DNA of 25,844 nucleotides. Origin: a bacterium. GTDB taxonomy: Bacteria > Latescibacterota > Latescibacteria > Latescibacterales > Latescibacteraceae. Under the pieces are notes generated by a model. It was not told where the DNA came from and searched no databases. It saw only the letters and a program-made list of their open reading frames with translations. Made by a program: the position numbers and the translations under genes. The stretch spans positions 1 through 25,844 of the forward strand of contig JAJFUH010000074.1 in NCBI GenBank assembly GCA_021372535.1, in the 5' to 3' direction. Shown in pieces: positions 6,585-15,800 of the stretch (position 1 is its first letter; every line of letters starts with the position of its first letter).

Positions 6585-7844
6585 GTGTTTAGAAAATTTG
6601 AGTATTTTGTCGCATATCGTTATCTCCTGACAAGGAAAAAGACTGGTTTTATTTCCATAATTTCCCTGATTTCCATTCTCGGAATAACAGTCGGGGTCGC
6701 AGCGCTCATCATTGTCCTGTCTCTCATGAACGGTTTCACCAAGGAGCTGAGAACCCGTCTTGTCGGAATGGATGGACACATATGGGTCAGCAATCCCCTT
6801 GAAAAAGGCATGCAGGATTACCGTGAGATAGAAAAAAAACTGTGGGCGATGGACGGAGTAAGCGGCGTTTCGGCGTTTTGTTCCTATGAAACCGTCGCCA
6901 CGGCGCAGCAGAAGAGCCGTCCCGTCGCGGTTGTCGTTCGGGGCGTCGATGTCAACACCATCGATACGGTATCCGATATCAGAAAATATGTCAGCGTCGG
7001 GGAGCTCGATTTTACCAGGGACGAAGACGACATCCCCGGCATTGTACTGGGGAGATACGTGTCGCGGGCGCTTAATAATGCAATGGTCGGCGAGTATATC
7101 ATTCTTTACGGGCAGGCTGACATGGAGTCGCTCATCGATGACGGGACTCCGCCGCCCATGAAAAAGTTCAGGGTCGCCGGAATATTCGACAGCGGTTACT
7201 ATGATTATGACAGCGCCGTCGTACTGATCGGTATTTCGGAAGCGCAGAAGATATTGCAGTACGGCGACAAAGCGACCGGAATAGTCCTGAAGCTCCAGAA
7301 CATGTTCCATGCCGACCGCTATACCCGTGAAGGCGGGCTGATAGATAAAGCGCTCGGCGGGAAACCGTATTTCAGCGAGAGCTGGATAGAAAAAAACCAG
7401 ATTCTGTTCCGCTGGATGAAACTTGAAAAATGGGCGGCGTTCATTGTGCTCAGTCTCATTGTTCTCGTTGCGGCTTTCAACATCGTCAGTTCACTCATCA
7501 TGATGGTGATGGATAAAACCCGGGAGGTTGGTATTCTGAAGTCGATGGGGGCAACCGACAAGAACATCGAGCGTATTTTTGTCTATCAGGGAGCGTTTGT
7601 CGGTGTCTGCGGAACAATCGCCGGAAGCGTGCTGGGGACGGTTATCTGCATGATTCAGGACAAGTACCGTCTGCTGAGCTTTCCGCCCGATATCTATTTC
7701 ATCAGCGCTCTTCCGATGGACCTGCAGGTCCGGGATGTCGTTTCGATAACCGCCGTGGCGCTGTTATTATGCTGGCTGTCGAGCTACTACCCGGCAAAAA
7801 AGGCTGCGGAACTATCCCCGGTCGATGCGATACGGTCGATATAA
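6585..7844 (+). CDS. lolC: LolC/LolE-family lipoprotein-releasing ABC transporter permease
   Basis: The start is GTG at 6585, preceded by GAGGA (6576-6580); the longer frame from 6531 has no ribosome binding site and breaks the normal LolC N-terminus. The 419 residues have the family layout: TM1 at about 22-46 ending in the LolC-like LSLMNGFTKELR, a large periplasmic MacB-like domain, then an FtsX domain with three helices starting near residues 283, 335 and 385, and the cytoplasmic loop MDKTREVGILKSMGAT. With LolD, such a permease lifts outer-membrane lipoproteins out of the inner membrane and hands them to LolA. Only one permease gene is present, so it may act as a homodimer, as in LolDF systems. 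It heads the five-gene plus-strand run, with the ATPase 19 bases downstream. Confidence 0.9.
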   Translation: MFRKFEYFVAYRYLLTRKKTGFISIISLISILGITVGVAALIIVLSLMNGFTKELRTRLVGMDGHIWVSNPLEKGMQDYREIEKKLWAMDGVSGVSAFCSYETVATAQQKSRPVAVVVRGVDVNTIDTVSDIRKYVSVGELDFTRDEDDIPGIVLGRYVSRALNNAMVGEYIILYGQADMESLIDDGTPPPMKKFRVAGIFDSGYYDYDSAVVLIGISEAQKILQYGDKATGIVLKLQNMFHADRYTREGGLIDKALGGKPYFSESWIEKNQILFRWMKLEKWAAFIVLSLIVLVAAFNIVSSLIMMVMDKTREVGILKSMGATDKNIERIFVYQGAFVGVCGTIAGSVLGTVICMIQDKYRLLSFPPDIYFISALPMDLQVRDVVSITAVALLLCWLSSYYPAKKAAELSPVDAIRSI

Positions 7845-7863
7845 ATCACACAGAGGAACACAA

Positions 7864-8586
7864 TTGGCTGAATACATCATACAGGCGCGGGCAATCACCA
7901 AACATTATGTCGTCGGAGGCTCGACGCTCGATGTTCTCACCGGTATTGACCTTGACATCATGAAAGGGGAAATACTCGCGATAGTCGGCGAATCCGGGGC
8001 GGGGAAGTCGACGCTGCTCCATATACTCGGGATGCTCGACCGTCCCAACGGAGGAACGATATCGCTTAACGGCGATGATATTACCGGTAAAACGGATAGC
8101 GAGCTTGCCGCATACCGTAACAGAAAAGTGGGATTTGTTTTTCAGTTTCACCATCTGCTTCCTGAGTTCAATGCCCTTGAAAATGTTCTGATGCCGGCGC
8201 TCATCAACGGGAAATTCAATACACAGTCGGTGAGCCGGGCGGAAAAACTCCTCGATCATGTGGGACTTTCACAGCGGATCAAACACCGTCCCGGCGAGCT
8301 TTCGGGCGGCGAACTCCAGCGCGTGGCCGTGGCACGAGCGCTCATGAATGAGCCGGCGATTGTTCTTGCCGATGAGCCGTCGGGTAACCTCGACCACCGT
8401 AATTCAGAGATGCTCCATGACCTGTTGTGGGGGCTGGCACGGGAAAACGGATATACGTTTGTAATTGTAACCCATGATATGGTGCTTGCGGAAAGAGCCG
8501 ACAGGATTGTTCAGCTCGATGACGGGATAGCAAAAGAGATTAAAAAAGAAAATTTAAATGAACTATTTCGTTCCCAGAGAGTCTAA
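7864..8586 (+). CDS. lolD: Lipoprotein-releasing ABC transporter ATPase LolD
   Basis: The 240-residue product starts at TTG 7864, six bases after AGAGGA (7852-7857). All ABC ATPase motifs are intact: Walker A GESGAGKST (residues 42-50, Lys48), a Q-loop in FVFQFHHLLPEFNALENV (the segment typical of LolD/MacB ATPases), the signature LSGGELQRVAVARAL, Walker B IVLADEPSGNLD and the switch His in VTHD. It would power the adjacent permease in extracting lipoproteins to the outer membrane. Family members also pair with FtsX- or MacB-type permeases, but the partner here has LolC features. The next gene (mcsA) follows after 69 bases, so read-through into the stress-response genes is plausible. Confidence 0.92.
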   Translation: MAEYIIQARAITKHYVVGGSTLDVLTGIDLDIMKGEILAIVGESGAGKSTLLHILGMLDRPNGGTISLNGDDITGKTDSELAAYRNRKVGFVFQFHHLLPEFNALENVLMPALINGKFNTQSVSRAEKLLDHVGLSQRIKHRPGELSGGELQRVAVARALMNEPAIVLADEPSGNLDHRNSEMLHDLLWGLARENGYTFVIVTHDMVLAERADRIVQLDDGIAKEIKKENLNELFRSQRV

Positions 8587-8655
8587 TTTATGTTGTGAAT
8601 ATTTAAACCGTCCTGAATATGACGTCTGGTAGCGCAGAGGGAGAAGAACCGTTCG

Positions 8656-9168
8656 ATGAAATGCCAGATATGTAACATAAACGAGGCAAATATCATTTTC
8701 ACCCAGATAGTGAATAACGAAAAAATCGTTATGCAGATTTGCTCGGAATGTGCAAAGAAAAAGGGCCTGACGCTTGATATTTCGCCTGCGCTTCCTTCCC
8801 AGGTCGAATCGCTTATCGGCAGCCTGACCGCCAATACCCAGACAGCCGAGGATGAACCTGTCCCGGATATAACATGCAGCGTATGCCATATGACTTTTGC
8901 GGAGTTTAAAAAAACGGGTCTGTTCGGCTGTGATAAATGTCATGAGTCCTTCGGTAATCACATCGTGAATCTCCTGAAACAGATTCACGGGGTGACGAAA
9001 CATGAGGGTAAAATACCCTATGAGTGCGAGGGCAGCGTTGACGTACGGAAAGAGCTCAAGGAACTTCGTTCGAGGCTGAAACGGTATATCGAAACGGAAG
9101 AGTATGAAAAAGCGGCTGAAATCCGTGACAAAATATCTGTTTTAGAGAAAGAGTATTCAAAAAAATGA
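8656..9168 (+). CDS. mcsA: McsA-like zinc-binding activator of the protein arginine kinase
   Basis: The 170-residue product has the McsA plan. Four CxxC pairs for zinc lie at Cys3/Cys6 (CQIC), Cys29/Cys32 (CSEC), Cys74/Cys77 (CSVC) and Cys92/Cys95 (CDKC). A C-terminal UVR motif (about residues 127-168, with RLKRYIETEEYEKAAEIRDKI) resembles the ClpC-contacting motif of UvrB/UvrC. McsA activates the kinase McsB and helps deliver substrates to ClpC. An AGGGAG-type ribosome binding site precedes the ATG. The TGA stop overlaps the next ATG (ATGA, 9165-9168), so translation is probably coupled to mcsB. No ctsR gene precedes it; the upstream neighbour is lolD. Confidence 0.92.
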   Translation: MKCQICNINEANIIFTQIVNNEKIVMQICSECAKKKGLTLDISPALPSQVESLIGSLTANTQTAEDEPVPDITCSVCHMTFAEFKKTGLFGCDKCHESFGNHIVNLLKQIHGVTKHEGKIPYECEGSVDVRKELKELRSRLKRYIETEEYEKAAEIRDKISVLEKEYSKK

Positions 9169-10220
9169 ACTTCGACAGTCTTGTATTTACACTTCCTGAT
9201 TGGCTGAATCCTGTCGGCCCCGAATCGAATATCGTCGTGTCGTCAAGAGCCCGTCTTGCCCGTAATATTGCCGGGATACCATACGCGCACAGGGCATCCG
9301 GAAACGATCTGGAAGAAGTTGTCGGTACGGTGCTCGAGTCTTCCCATGCGGCCGGTTTTTCTTCTTCCGATTTTTTTAAAAATGAGGGCATGGAAGAGTA
9401 TAAAAAGGATGTCTTTATCGAACGGCACCTCATGAGTCCCGCCCTTGCCCGCAGGGATGGCAACCGCGGAGTACTCGTGAAGGACGGCGAACATTATTCG
9501 ATCATGATCAACGAAGAGGATCATCTCCGTCTCCAGTCGCTGCGCTCGGGACTGGACCTTATGGAGGCGTTGGAGGGCATTGACGGTATTGACGATGCTC
9601 TGTCGAAGGGAATACGGTTTTCGTACAGCGCCAGTTATGGTTACCTGACTGCATGTCCCACGAATTTCGGCACCGGTCTGCGGGCGTCGATCCTCATTCA
9701 CCTGCCGGCGCTCGTTCTGACAAAGGAAATCCAGCGGGTAATCCGGAGTGTCGGTCAGCTTGGTCTGGCAGTCCGCGGGTATCATGGAGAGGGATCGGAT
9801 GTCATCGGGAACTTTTTTCAGATATCCAACCAGACCTCTCTCGGAAAAAGCGAACGTGAGATCGTAACCAGTCTCACCTCGGTGGTAAACCAGATAATCG
9901 ATTATGAACGGCGGGCTTCTCAGGTGCTTAAAAAAGAGGCAAAGGGCCAGGTCGAGGACAAGATATGGCGAAGCCTGGGAATACTCAAAACCGCCCGTGT
10001 TCTCTCGACTCATGAGTTTATGAACCTGCATTCCGCGGTTCGTTTCGGTCTCTATCTCGAGATTCTCAATAAACCGTCCATAAAAACGCTCAATGAGCTC
10101 ATGGTGCTTGTTCAACCGGGTCATATTCAGGCCCGTCTGGGTAAGGAGACCGAGCCGATGGAGCGTGATGTTATCAGAGCGGAAATCGTACGTCAACGAT
10201 TTGTTGACGTGACGATATAA
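9165..10220 (+). CDS. mcsB: Protein arginine kinase McsB
   Basis: The 351 residues span a phosphagen-kinase catalytic domain and a C-terminal regulatory region. VSSRARLARN near residues 26-35 and CPTNFGTGLRAS (Cys164 onward) are the guanidino-kinase signatures. The C-terminal RDVIRA (residues 334-339) matches the RDxxRA motif that lines the phosphoarginine allosteric pocket in Firmicutes McsB, and length and spacing are normal for the family. McsB phosphorylates arginines on misfolded proteins, and ClpC recognises the mark. The start overlaps the mcsA stop by 4 bp, and clpC starts 61 bases downstream. The annotation of the kinase is firm; that the arginine-phosphate degradation route works in this diderm is inferred from the intact motifs and neighbours. 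Confidence 0.94.
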   Translation: MNFDSLVFTLPDWLNPVGPESNIVVSSRARLARNIAGIPYAHRASGNDLEEVVGTVLESSHAAGFSSSDFFKNEGMEEYKKDVFIERHLMSPALARRDGNRGVLVKDGEHYSIMINEEDHLRLQSLRSGLDLMEALEGIDGIDDALSKGIRFSYSASYGYLTACPTNFGTGLRASILIHLPALVLTKEIQRVIRSVGQLGLAVRGYHGEGSDVIGNFFQISNQTSLGKSEREIVTSLTSVVNQIIDYERRASQVLKKEAKGQVEDKIWRSLGILKTARVLSTHEFMNLHSAVRFGLYLEILNKPSIKTLNELMVLVQPGHIQARLGKETEPMERDVIRAEIVRQRFVDVTI

Positions 10221-10232
10221 TTGCATTATATT
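10204..10232 (+). promoter_or_regulatory. Putative internal promoter for clpC
   Basis: TTGACG (10204-10209, 5/6 of the -35 consensus) is followed after 17 bases by TATATT (10227-10232, 5/6 of the -10). A perfect TATAAT overlaps at 10232-10237 but at a spacing of 22. The site straddles the end of mcsB and would give clpC its own transcript with a leader of about 45 bases. I saw no CIRCE element and no CtsR-type direct repeat around it. Confidence 0.4.
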
Positions 10233-10281
10233 ATAATGAGTAAATTTTCTTACCGTATATAACGGAGGTTGAATACTGACC

Positions 10282-12729
10282 ATGAATAATATGTTTACCG
10301 ATAGAGTGAAAAAGGTGCTCCAGTATTCGCGGGAGGAATCGGCGCGCCTTGGTCATGATTATATTGGCACTGAACATCTGCTGCTCGGGCTTGTCAAGGA
10401 AGGGCAGGGTGTCGCGGTTGCCGTTCTGACAAATATGGGTATTCAGCTCGATGCCCTCAAGCGTTCGATCGAGGATGCCGTTCAGACTTCCTCCGGGGCG
10501 ATGGTTCTTTCGGAAGTACCGTTCACTCCGATGGCGAAACAGGTTCTGGAAATCGCCGCGCAGGAAGCCCGCGAGATGAACAACAACTATATCGGAACCG
10601 AGCATCTCCTTCTGGCGCTTACGAAGAATAAAAACGGTATTGCCGCCCAGATACTCAGCGTTTTCGGCACCGATTATAAGAGTGTGAAAGAAGAAGTGAT
10701 GAGTATCCTTTCCGGGAACAAGAAAGTATCGAGATCGGAACAGGAAAAAAGCGGATTGCCGTTTCTGGAGCACTATGGCCGTGATCTGACCGAACTCGCC
10801 CGTCAGAACAAGCTCGATCCGATAATCGGACGTGAAAAGGAAATCGAGCGCATGAGCCAGATACTTTCGCGGAGGAAAAAGAACAATCCCGTGCTCATCG
10901 GCGAACCCGGGGTAGGAAAAACCGCCATCGTGGAGGGTCTTGCCCAGAAGATCGTCGAAGGGAACGTGCCTCAGAATCTTATCGCAAAACGTGTCGTATC
11001 GCTCGATATGGGGAGCATAGTCGCCGGAACGAAATACAGGGGACAGTTCGAGGAGCGGGTGAAATCCATTCTGAACGAGCTGGCGCAGTCGAGGGATGTC
11101 ATTATATTCATCGATGAGCTGCATACGATTGTCGGCGCAGGATCCGCCGAGGGCACCCTCGATGCTTCGAACATGTTCAAGCCTGCGCTTTCCCGCGGGG
11201 AATTACAGTGTATCGGCGCGACTACCCTTGATGAATACCGCAAGTTTATTGAAAAGGATGGCGCTCTCGAACGGCGTTTCCAGCAGATCATGGTCGATCC
11301 GCCTCAGGTTGAGGATACGATCGAGATTCTCAAGGGTCTCCGGTCACGGTATGAGGAGCATCATAATGTCGTTATAACCGACGAGGCGATTATTGCTGCA
11401 ACCAAGCTGAGCGACCGGTATGTATCGAACCGTTTCCTTCCCGATAAGGCGCTCGATCTTATCGATGAAACGGGATCGAGAATCAGGCTCAAGAAGCTGA
11501 CGCTTCCCGATTCGATTAAAGACATGGAAAAACAGATTCGCGAAATCGAGCTGAAGAAGAACACGGCCATTGAAAAACAGGATTATGAAACCGCCGCTAA
11601 GCTGAGAGACGAAGAACGTAACCACAAAGAGGAATACGAGCACGAGAAGGCCGAATGGAAAGAAAAAGTGGCAAATGCGGTTGTCACGGTCACCGAGGAT
11701 GATGTGGCGTATGTGACGAGTACGATGACCGGCATTCCGCTTTTCCGGCTCGCCCAGGGCGAATCGGAGCGTCTGCTCAAGATCGAGGACGAGCTCCGTG
11801 AACGGATTGTCGGCCAGGATCAGGCAATATCTGCCATTTCACGGGCTATCAGGCGTACACGCGCTGGGCTCAAGGACCCTCTCAGGCCCATCGGCTCGTT
11901 CATATTCCTCGGTCCCACCGGCGTGGGGAAAACCGAGCTTGCCCGGGTGCTCTCCGAGTATCTTTTCCAGGATTCTAACGCTCTTGTCCGTATCGACATG
12001 TCAGAGTACATGGAGAAATTCAATGTTTCGCGGCTGGTCGGCGCCCCTCCGGGATATGTGGGCTATGAGGAGGGAGGCCAGATTACCGAGCGTGTCCGGC
12101 GCAAGCCGTATTGCGTTGTCCTGCTCGATGAAATCGAAAAAGCGCATCCCGATGTGTTCAACATGCTTCTTCAGGTTCTGGACTCGGGACATCTTACCGA
12201 CAGCATGGGAAGAAAAGTCGACTTCAAGAATACCATTCTCATCATGACTTCAAACCTCGGAACACGTCAGATCGGGCTTGGGAAAAATCTCGGCTTTCAG
12301 GCTGCCGAGTTCGAGGACGATTACAATTCCATGGAAAAGAAGGTCATCAGCGAGCTCAAAAAAACCTTCAATCCGGAATTCATCAACAGGATCGATGAGA
12401 TCGTCGTTTTCCGTGCACTGAACCGTGACGATATTCTCATGATTATCGATATTTTGATCAAGGAGGTCAAAAAACGCCTTACCGATAAAGATATGGATCT
12501 GGTCTTAACCCGGAAGGCCAAAGAATTTATTGCCAGCGAAGGGTTCAGTCCCATGTATGGCGCCCGGCCACTGAAAAGGGCTATTCAGAAATATATCGAA
12601 AATTCTTTGTCCGAAAAATTGCTTGAAGGAAAATTTTCCGAAGGTTCTGTTATTCAGATCGATGCCGTCGATAACAACCTGGTTTTCGAGGAACTGGCCA
12701 ATCATTCCGCTGAAACGAAAAAAAGCTGA
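10282..12729 (+). CDS. clpC: ATP-dependent Clp protease ATP-binding subunit ClpC
   Basis: The product is a normal-length (815 aa) class I Hsp100 unfoldase. The N-domain has two Clp repeats (residues 1-145, with [12 protein letters not shown] and [12 protein letters not shown]). AAA1 carries Walker A GEPGVGKT (207-214) and Walker [10 protein letters not shown]. The UVR-containing middle region starts near residue 414 ([23 protein letters not shown]), which marks ClpC rather than ClpB or ClpA. AAA2 carries GPTGVGKT (544-551) and [13 protein letters not shown]. The ClpP-docking loop LGF is present (Leu670-Phe672), so it should feed a ClpP protease. GGAGG precedes the ATG by 13 bases, and an in-frame ATG at 10291 is a possible alternative start. 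A terminator follows. Placement after mcsA-mcsB gives the complete McsAB-ClpC module. Confidence 0.96.
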   Translation: MNNMFTDRVKKVLQYSREESARLGHDYIGTEHLLLGLVKEGQGVAVAVLTNMGIQLDALKRSIEDAVQTSSGAMVLSEVPFTPMAKQVLEIAAQEAREMNNNYIGTEHLLLALTKNKNGIAAQILSVFGTDYKSVKEEVMSILSGNKKVSRSEQEKSGLPFLEHYGRDLTELARQNKLDPIIGREKEIERMSQILSRRKKNNPVLIGEPGVGKTAIVEGLAQKIVEGNVPQNLIAKRVVSLDMGSIVAGTKYRGQFEERVKSILNELAQSRDVIIFIDELHTIVGAGSAEGTLDASNMFKPALSRGELQCIGATTLDEYRKFIEKDGALERRFQQIMVDPPQVEDTIEILKGLRSRYEEHHNVVITDEAIIAATKLSDRYVSNRFLPDKALDLIDETGSRIRLKKLTLPDSIKDMEKQIREIELKKNTAIEKQDYETAAKLRDEERNHKEEYEHEKAEWKEKVANAVVTVTEDDVAYVTSTMTGIPLFRLAQGESERLLKIEDELRERIVGQDQAISAISRAIRRTRAGLKDPLRPIGSFIFLGPTGVGKTELARVLSEYLFQDSNALVRIDMSEYMEKFNVSRLVGAPPGYVGYEEGGQITERVRRKPYCVVLLDEIEKAHPDVFNMLLQVLDSGHLTDSMGRKVDFKNTILIMTSNLGTRQIGLGKNLGFQAAEFEDDYNSMEKKVISELKKTFNPEFINRIDEIVVFRALNRDDILMIIDILIKEVKKRLTDKDMDLVLTRKAKEFIASEGFSPMYGARPLKRAIQKYIENSLSEKLLEGKFSEGSVIQIDAVDNNLVFEELANHSAETKKS

Positions 12730-12767
12730 GTTTCCGGTTCATCCTCGATAATGCACATAATGGCAAG

Positions 12768-12802
12768 CGCTTCTTCCTTCACTAGGGATCGAAGCGTTTT
12801 TT
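12768..12802 (+). terminator. Rho-independent terminator after clpC
   Basis: CGCTTC (12768-12773) pairs with GAAGCG (12791-12796), with inner TTCC/GGGA pairing possible, and six Ts follow immediately (12797-12802). It lies about 40 bases past the clpC stop and separates the lolC-clpC unit from the envelope-biogenesis cluster. Confidence 0.75.
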
Positions 12803-12870
12803 ATGTATGTTCATGGTATTCACCGGGAATATCATGATTATGTCCGGAATGTCAAGGGAATGATAGCGAA

Positions 12871-15800
12871 GTGAAGAGCCGTATTTTAATACCGTTATTA
12901 CTGCTTCTCCTGATCATGATTATCGGCGGTTATTTTTTTGCCTCGAAGTTTTTCAATATCAATCAGAAAGCTCGCGATTATCTTACCGGAAGAGCGTCCG
13001 AACTCCTCGGGGTTAATTTCGAAGCATCATCGGTGGTCATTCTCCCCTGGTCGATCACCATCAGGAATGCCCGTCTTAAAATAGAAAATATCCCGCTGAA
13101 CGTTGAAGTTGATCGTGTCAGAATCAGCTTTGACTTTTTCGATTTCGTGAAGAATCATTTCAAACCCCTCTACGGAACAGAACAGATTTATCTCGATCAT
13201 CCCGTATTCACTAAAATTCTCAATCCCTCCGAAGCCTCCGGGGAATCCCTCAATTTTGAAAAAATCCCAATAATCTCGTTAAAGAATATCCCTTTCCTCA
13301 GAATAAATATCAATAAAGGTTCACTTGTCCTCCGCCGCGAAAATGAAACGAGCGTTTTTGCGCAGAATGTCAGCGGATGGATTGATGGTATCGATCAACG
13401 GGTAATTTATCTCAATGTCGAGGGGAACGTGCTGTCCGTAAAGAAAAACACGACATTCAAGGGTGTTCTGGACAGGGTTGAAGATAATTACTATCTCGAC
13501 ATAAAGAGCAGCGAATGCTCCATTGCCGGTGAAAACATCCGGTTTCTTTCGGGCGATATTAGGCCCACGGCGGGATTACTGAATTTTTCGCTCCATATGG
13601 AGCAGAAGGATACAAAATTTTTCATGAACGGCGATTATGTCCTTCGTAATGGTTCATTCGACCTGGAAGGGCATAAAATCGGCGTTACCAATGTTTTCGT
13701 TGACGGTACGGTCAGCGAGAAAGAAATTGTCTTTGACTCGATATCGGGAACTGTCTGGGATGTAAATCCCGAATTGTCGGGACGGTTGAGTCTCGAGCAC
13801 GATCCTTCGCTGAAACTGACTGTCCGGGCGAAGAATGTTGAACTTTCGAAATTACTCACTGATATTTATCCTGACCGCACGGCATTCCCTTCCGGCTCAA
13901 TCGATCTTGATGCAACGGTCGAGGGACCGCTCAGCGACCTGAAAACCACCGCGGTTTTTTCATCGGATGCACTTGCGTACGAAAAAAGGCGCGTACGGAA
14001 TTTCTTCCTGAAAATGCGATTGGGCGGAGAAAAAATCATTTTCGACGAATTCAGGTGCCGCTATGAGGATTATGCATTTCGTGCCAGCGGTGAAAGCAGT
14101 TTCGATCCGGAAGCGGAACAAAAGGATTTCCGGCTCAATCTCAATGTTCGTAAAGGCGCCGATTCCGCACTTAACTATAACGTTTGGGTCAAGGGCATTA
14201 CAAACTTCGAAAAAGAAACATATTCTGCCGATTTTACGGGGAAACGGGCAACTGCCGATTCGTCCGGATTATATACTGTCAGCGGAACCGCAGCGCTCCT
14301 TAAAGACAAGCTCGATTTTACGCTGAAAAACGACCATGTCAGCCTGAAAGGAACGGTGGACAGTGTTTTCGACAAACCCGAGCTGCTGTCATCGGTCGAG
14401 CTGAGGCACATGCCGGTGATGGAGTACCTCGGTCACGAGTCCGGGGATGTATTCATTAACGGTACAGGGACAGTCGCGGGCGATCGCGATGAAGCAAGGC
14501 TGGATGGCGATTTTTCCCTCCAGGTCAGCAACCAGGTGACATCTGACGTACAGGCGAATATTCTTTCCCATAATATTCTGACGAAATCACGCCGGTTCGA
14601 TGTCAATGCCCGGATGAACAACTTCGTTGTGCGCTATTCCGGTCCGATATCTCTGAAACTCCATGCAGTTTCGGATTCCAGCGGTATAACAGCCGAAGTG
14701 TATGACGGGGATATCGCATCCCTCAATGTGCGGGCCGGTCTGGACGGCGGAAATCTGAGCGGAAATCTGTATCTCGATAAATTCCCCCTCGAAACGATCA
14801 TTGACATTTTCAAGCGGGAAGAGTTCAGTCATTCCGGTAAACTGACCGGCAAAGCGGTGATAGGCGGAACGCTGAAAGCACCTTTTTTCAGAACTCCGGA
14901 ACCGATTGTCATGACCGATCTCGTGTTGTCGGGAGTCGATCGTCTCTCGGGCTCGGGGAATGTTTCCGGAAAAATCGGGGAGCTTACCTTTTCTGATGTA
15001 CGTCTCAAAAGGGATAATATTCCGGTCATGCAGGCTCACGGCATATGGGTATCCGGCAGTCCTTTCGTGCTCGAAGCGGATGGAAAGAATGTCGAGCTGG
15101 GCGCAATAGGCGACATTATCAGTACATCGATGAAGTGCGACGGCAAAGTCGATTACCGGTTTACGATGTCATTCACACGAAAAGACGGAACGGTCAACGG
15201 GGATTTCTCCTTCGCTGACGGGCATTTCCTTGATATACCCATCGATGAGGCCCACGGTGTTCTGGGCGGCGGGTCCACAGGGTTTATCGTTAACGACTTT
15301 ACCGTAAAAAAAGAGGGTATTTACACCGGGAAGGGGAGCGCATCAAGCGGTTATTTCTGGGAGGACAGCACCGAAGCTCCGGGGCTCAAGATGAACCTCG
15401 AGCTCCAGGGCGATCTGCTCCTGTCGCTTCCGTATCTCACAACCGCAATAAAAAAGGCCACGGGGCAGTGCCAGCTCAACGTCGAGATCGGCGGCACATG
15501 GCAGGACCCGTTTGTTCTGGACGCAGAATTATATGTGACCAACGGTACGATCCATCCCGCCTATCTTATCAATAAAGTCACCGATGTTACGGCGATTCTG
15601 AAAATCGATCCCGAATTTCAGACAATGAGCGGTTACAAAGCCGTACGTGTTGTGGCCGGCTCGGGTATTATCAACAACAATAAACTCCTGGTTCATAACA
15701 TCCATATCGGTGATAAAGACTGGGATACCATAAAACGTCCGGGATTGCTGAGTGTTGTCAATAATGATGTCAACCTTGATTTTGGCATAATAACGGGGAA

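Noticed and set aside
8587-10281. CIRCE or CtsR operator controlling mcsA or clpC
   Set aside because: No TTAGCACTC-type dyad or tandem heptad repeat was found in the spacers before mcsA or clpC.
9243-10283. 346-residue open frame antisense to mcsB
   Set aside because: Its composition is that of a mirror frame, it has no ribosome binding site or recognisable domain, and mcsB on the other strand is unmistakable.
10231-11124. 297-residue antisense frame over clpC
   Set aside because: It is a shadow of a strongly conserved gene with no domain or start signal of its own.
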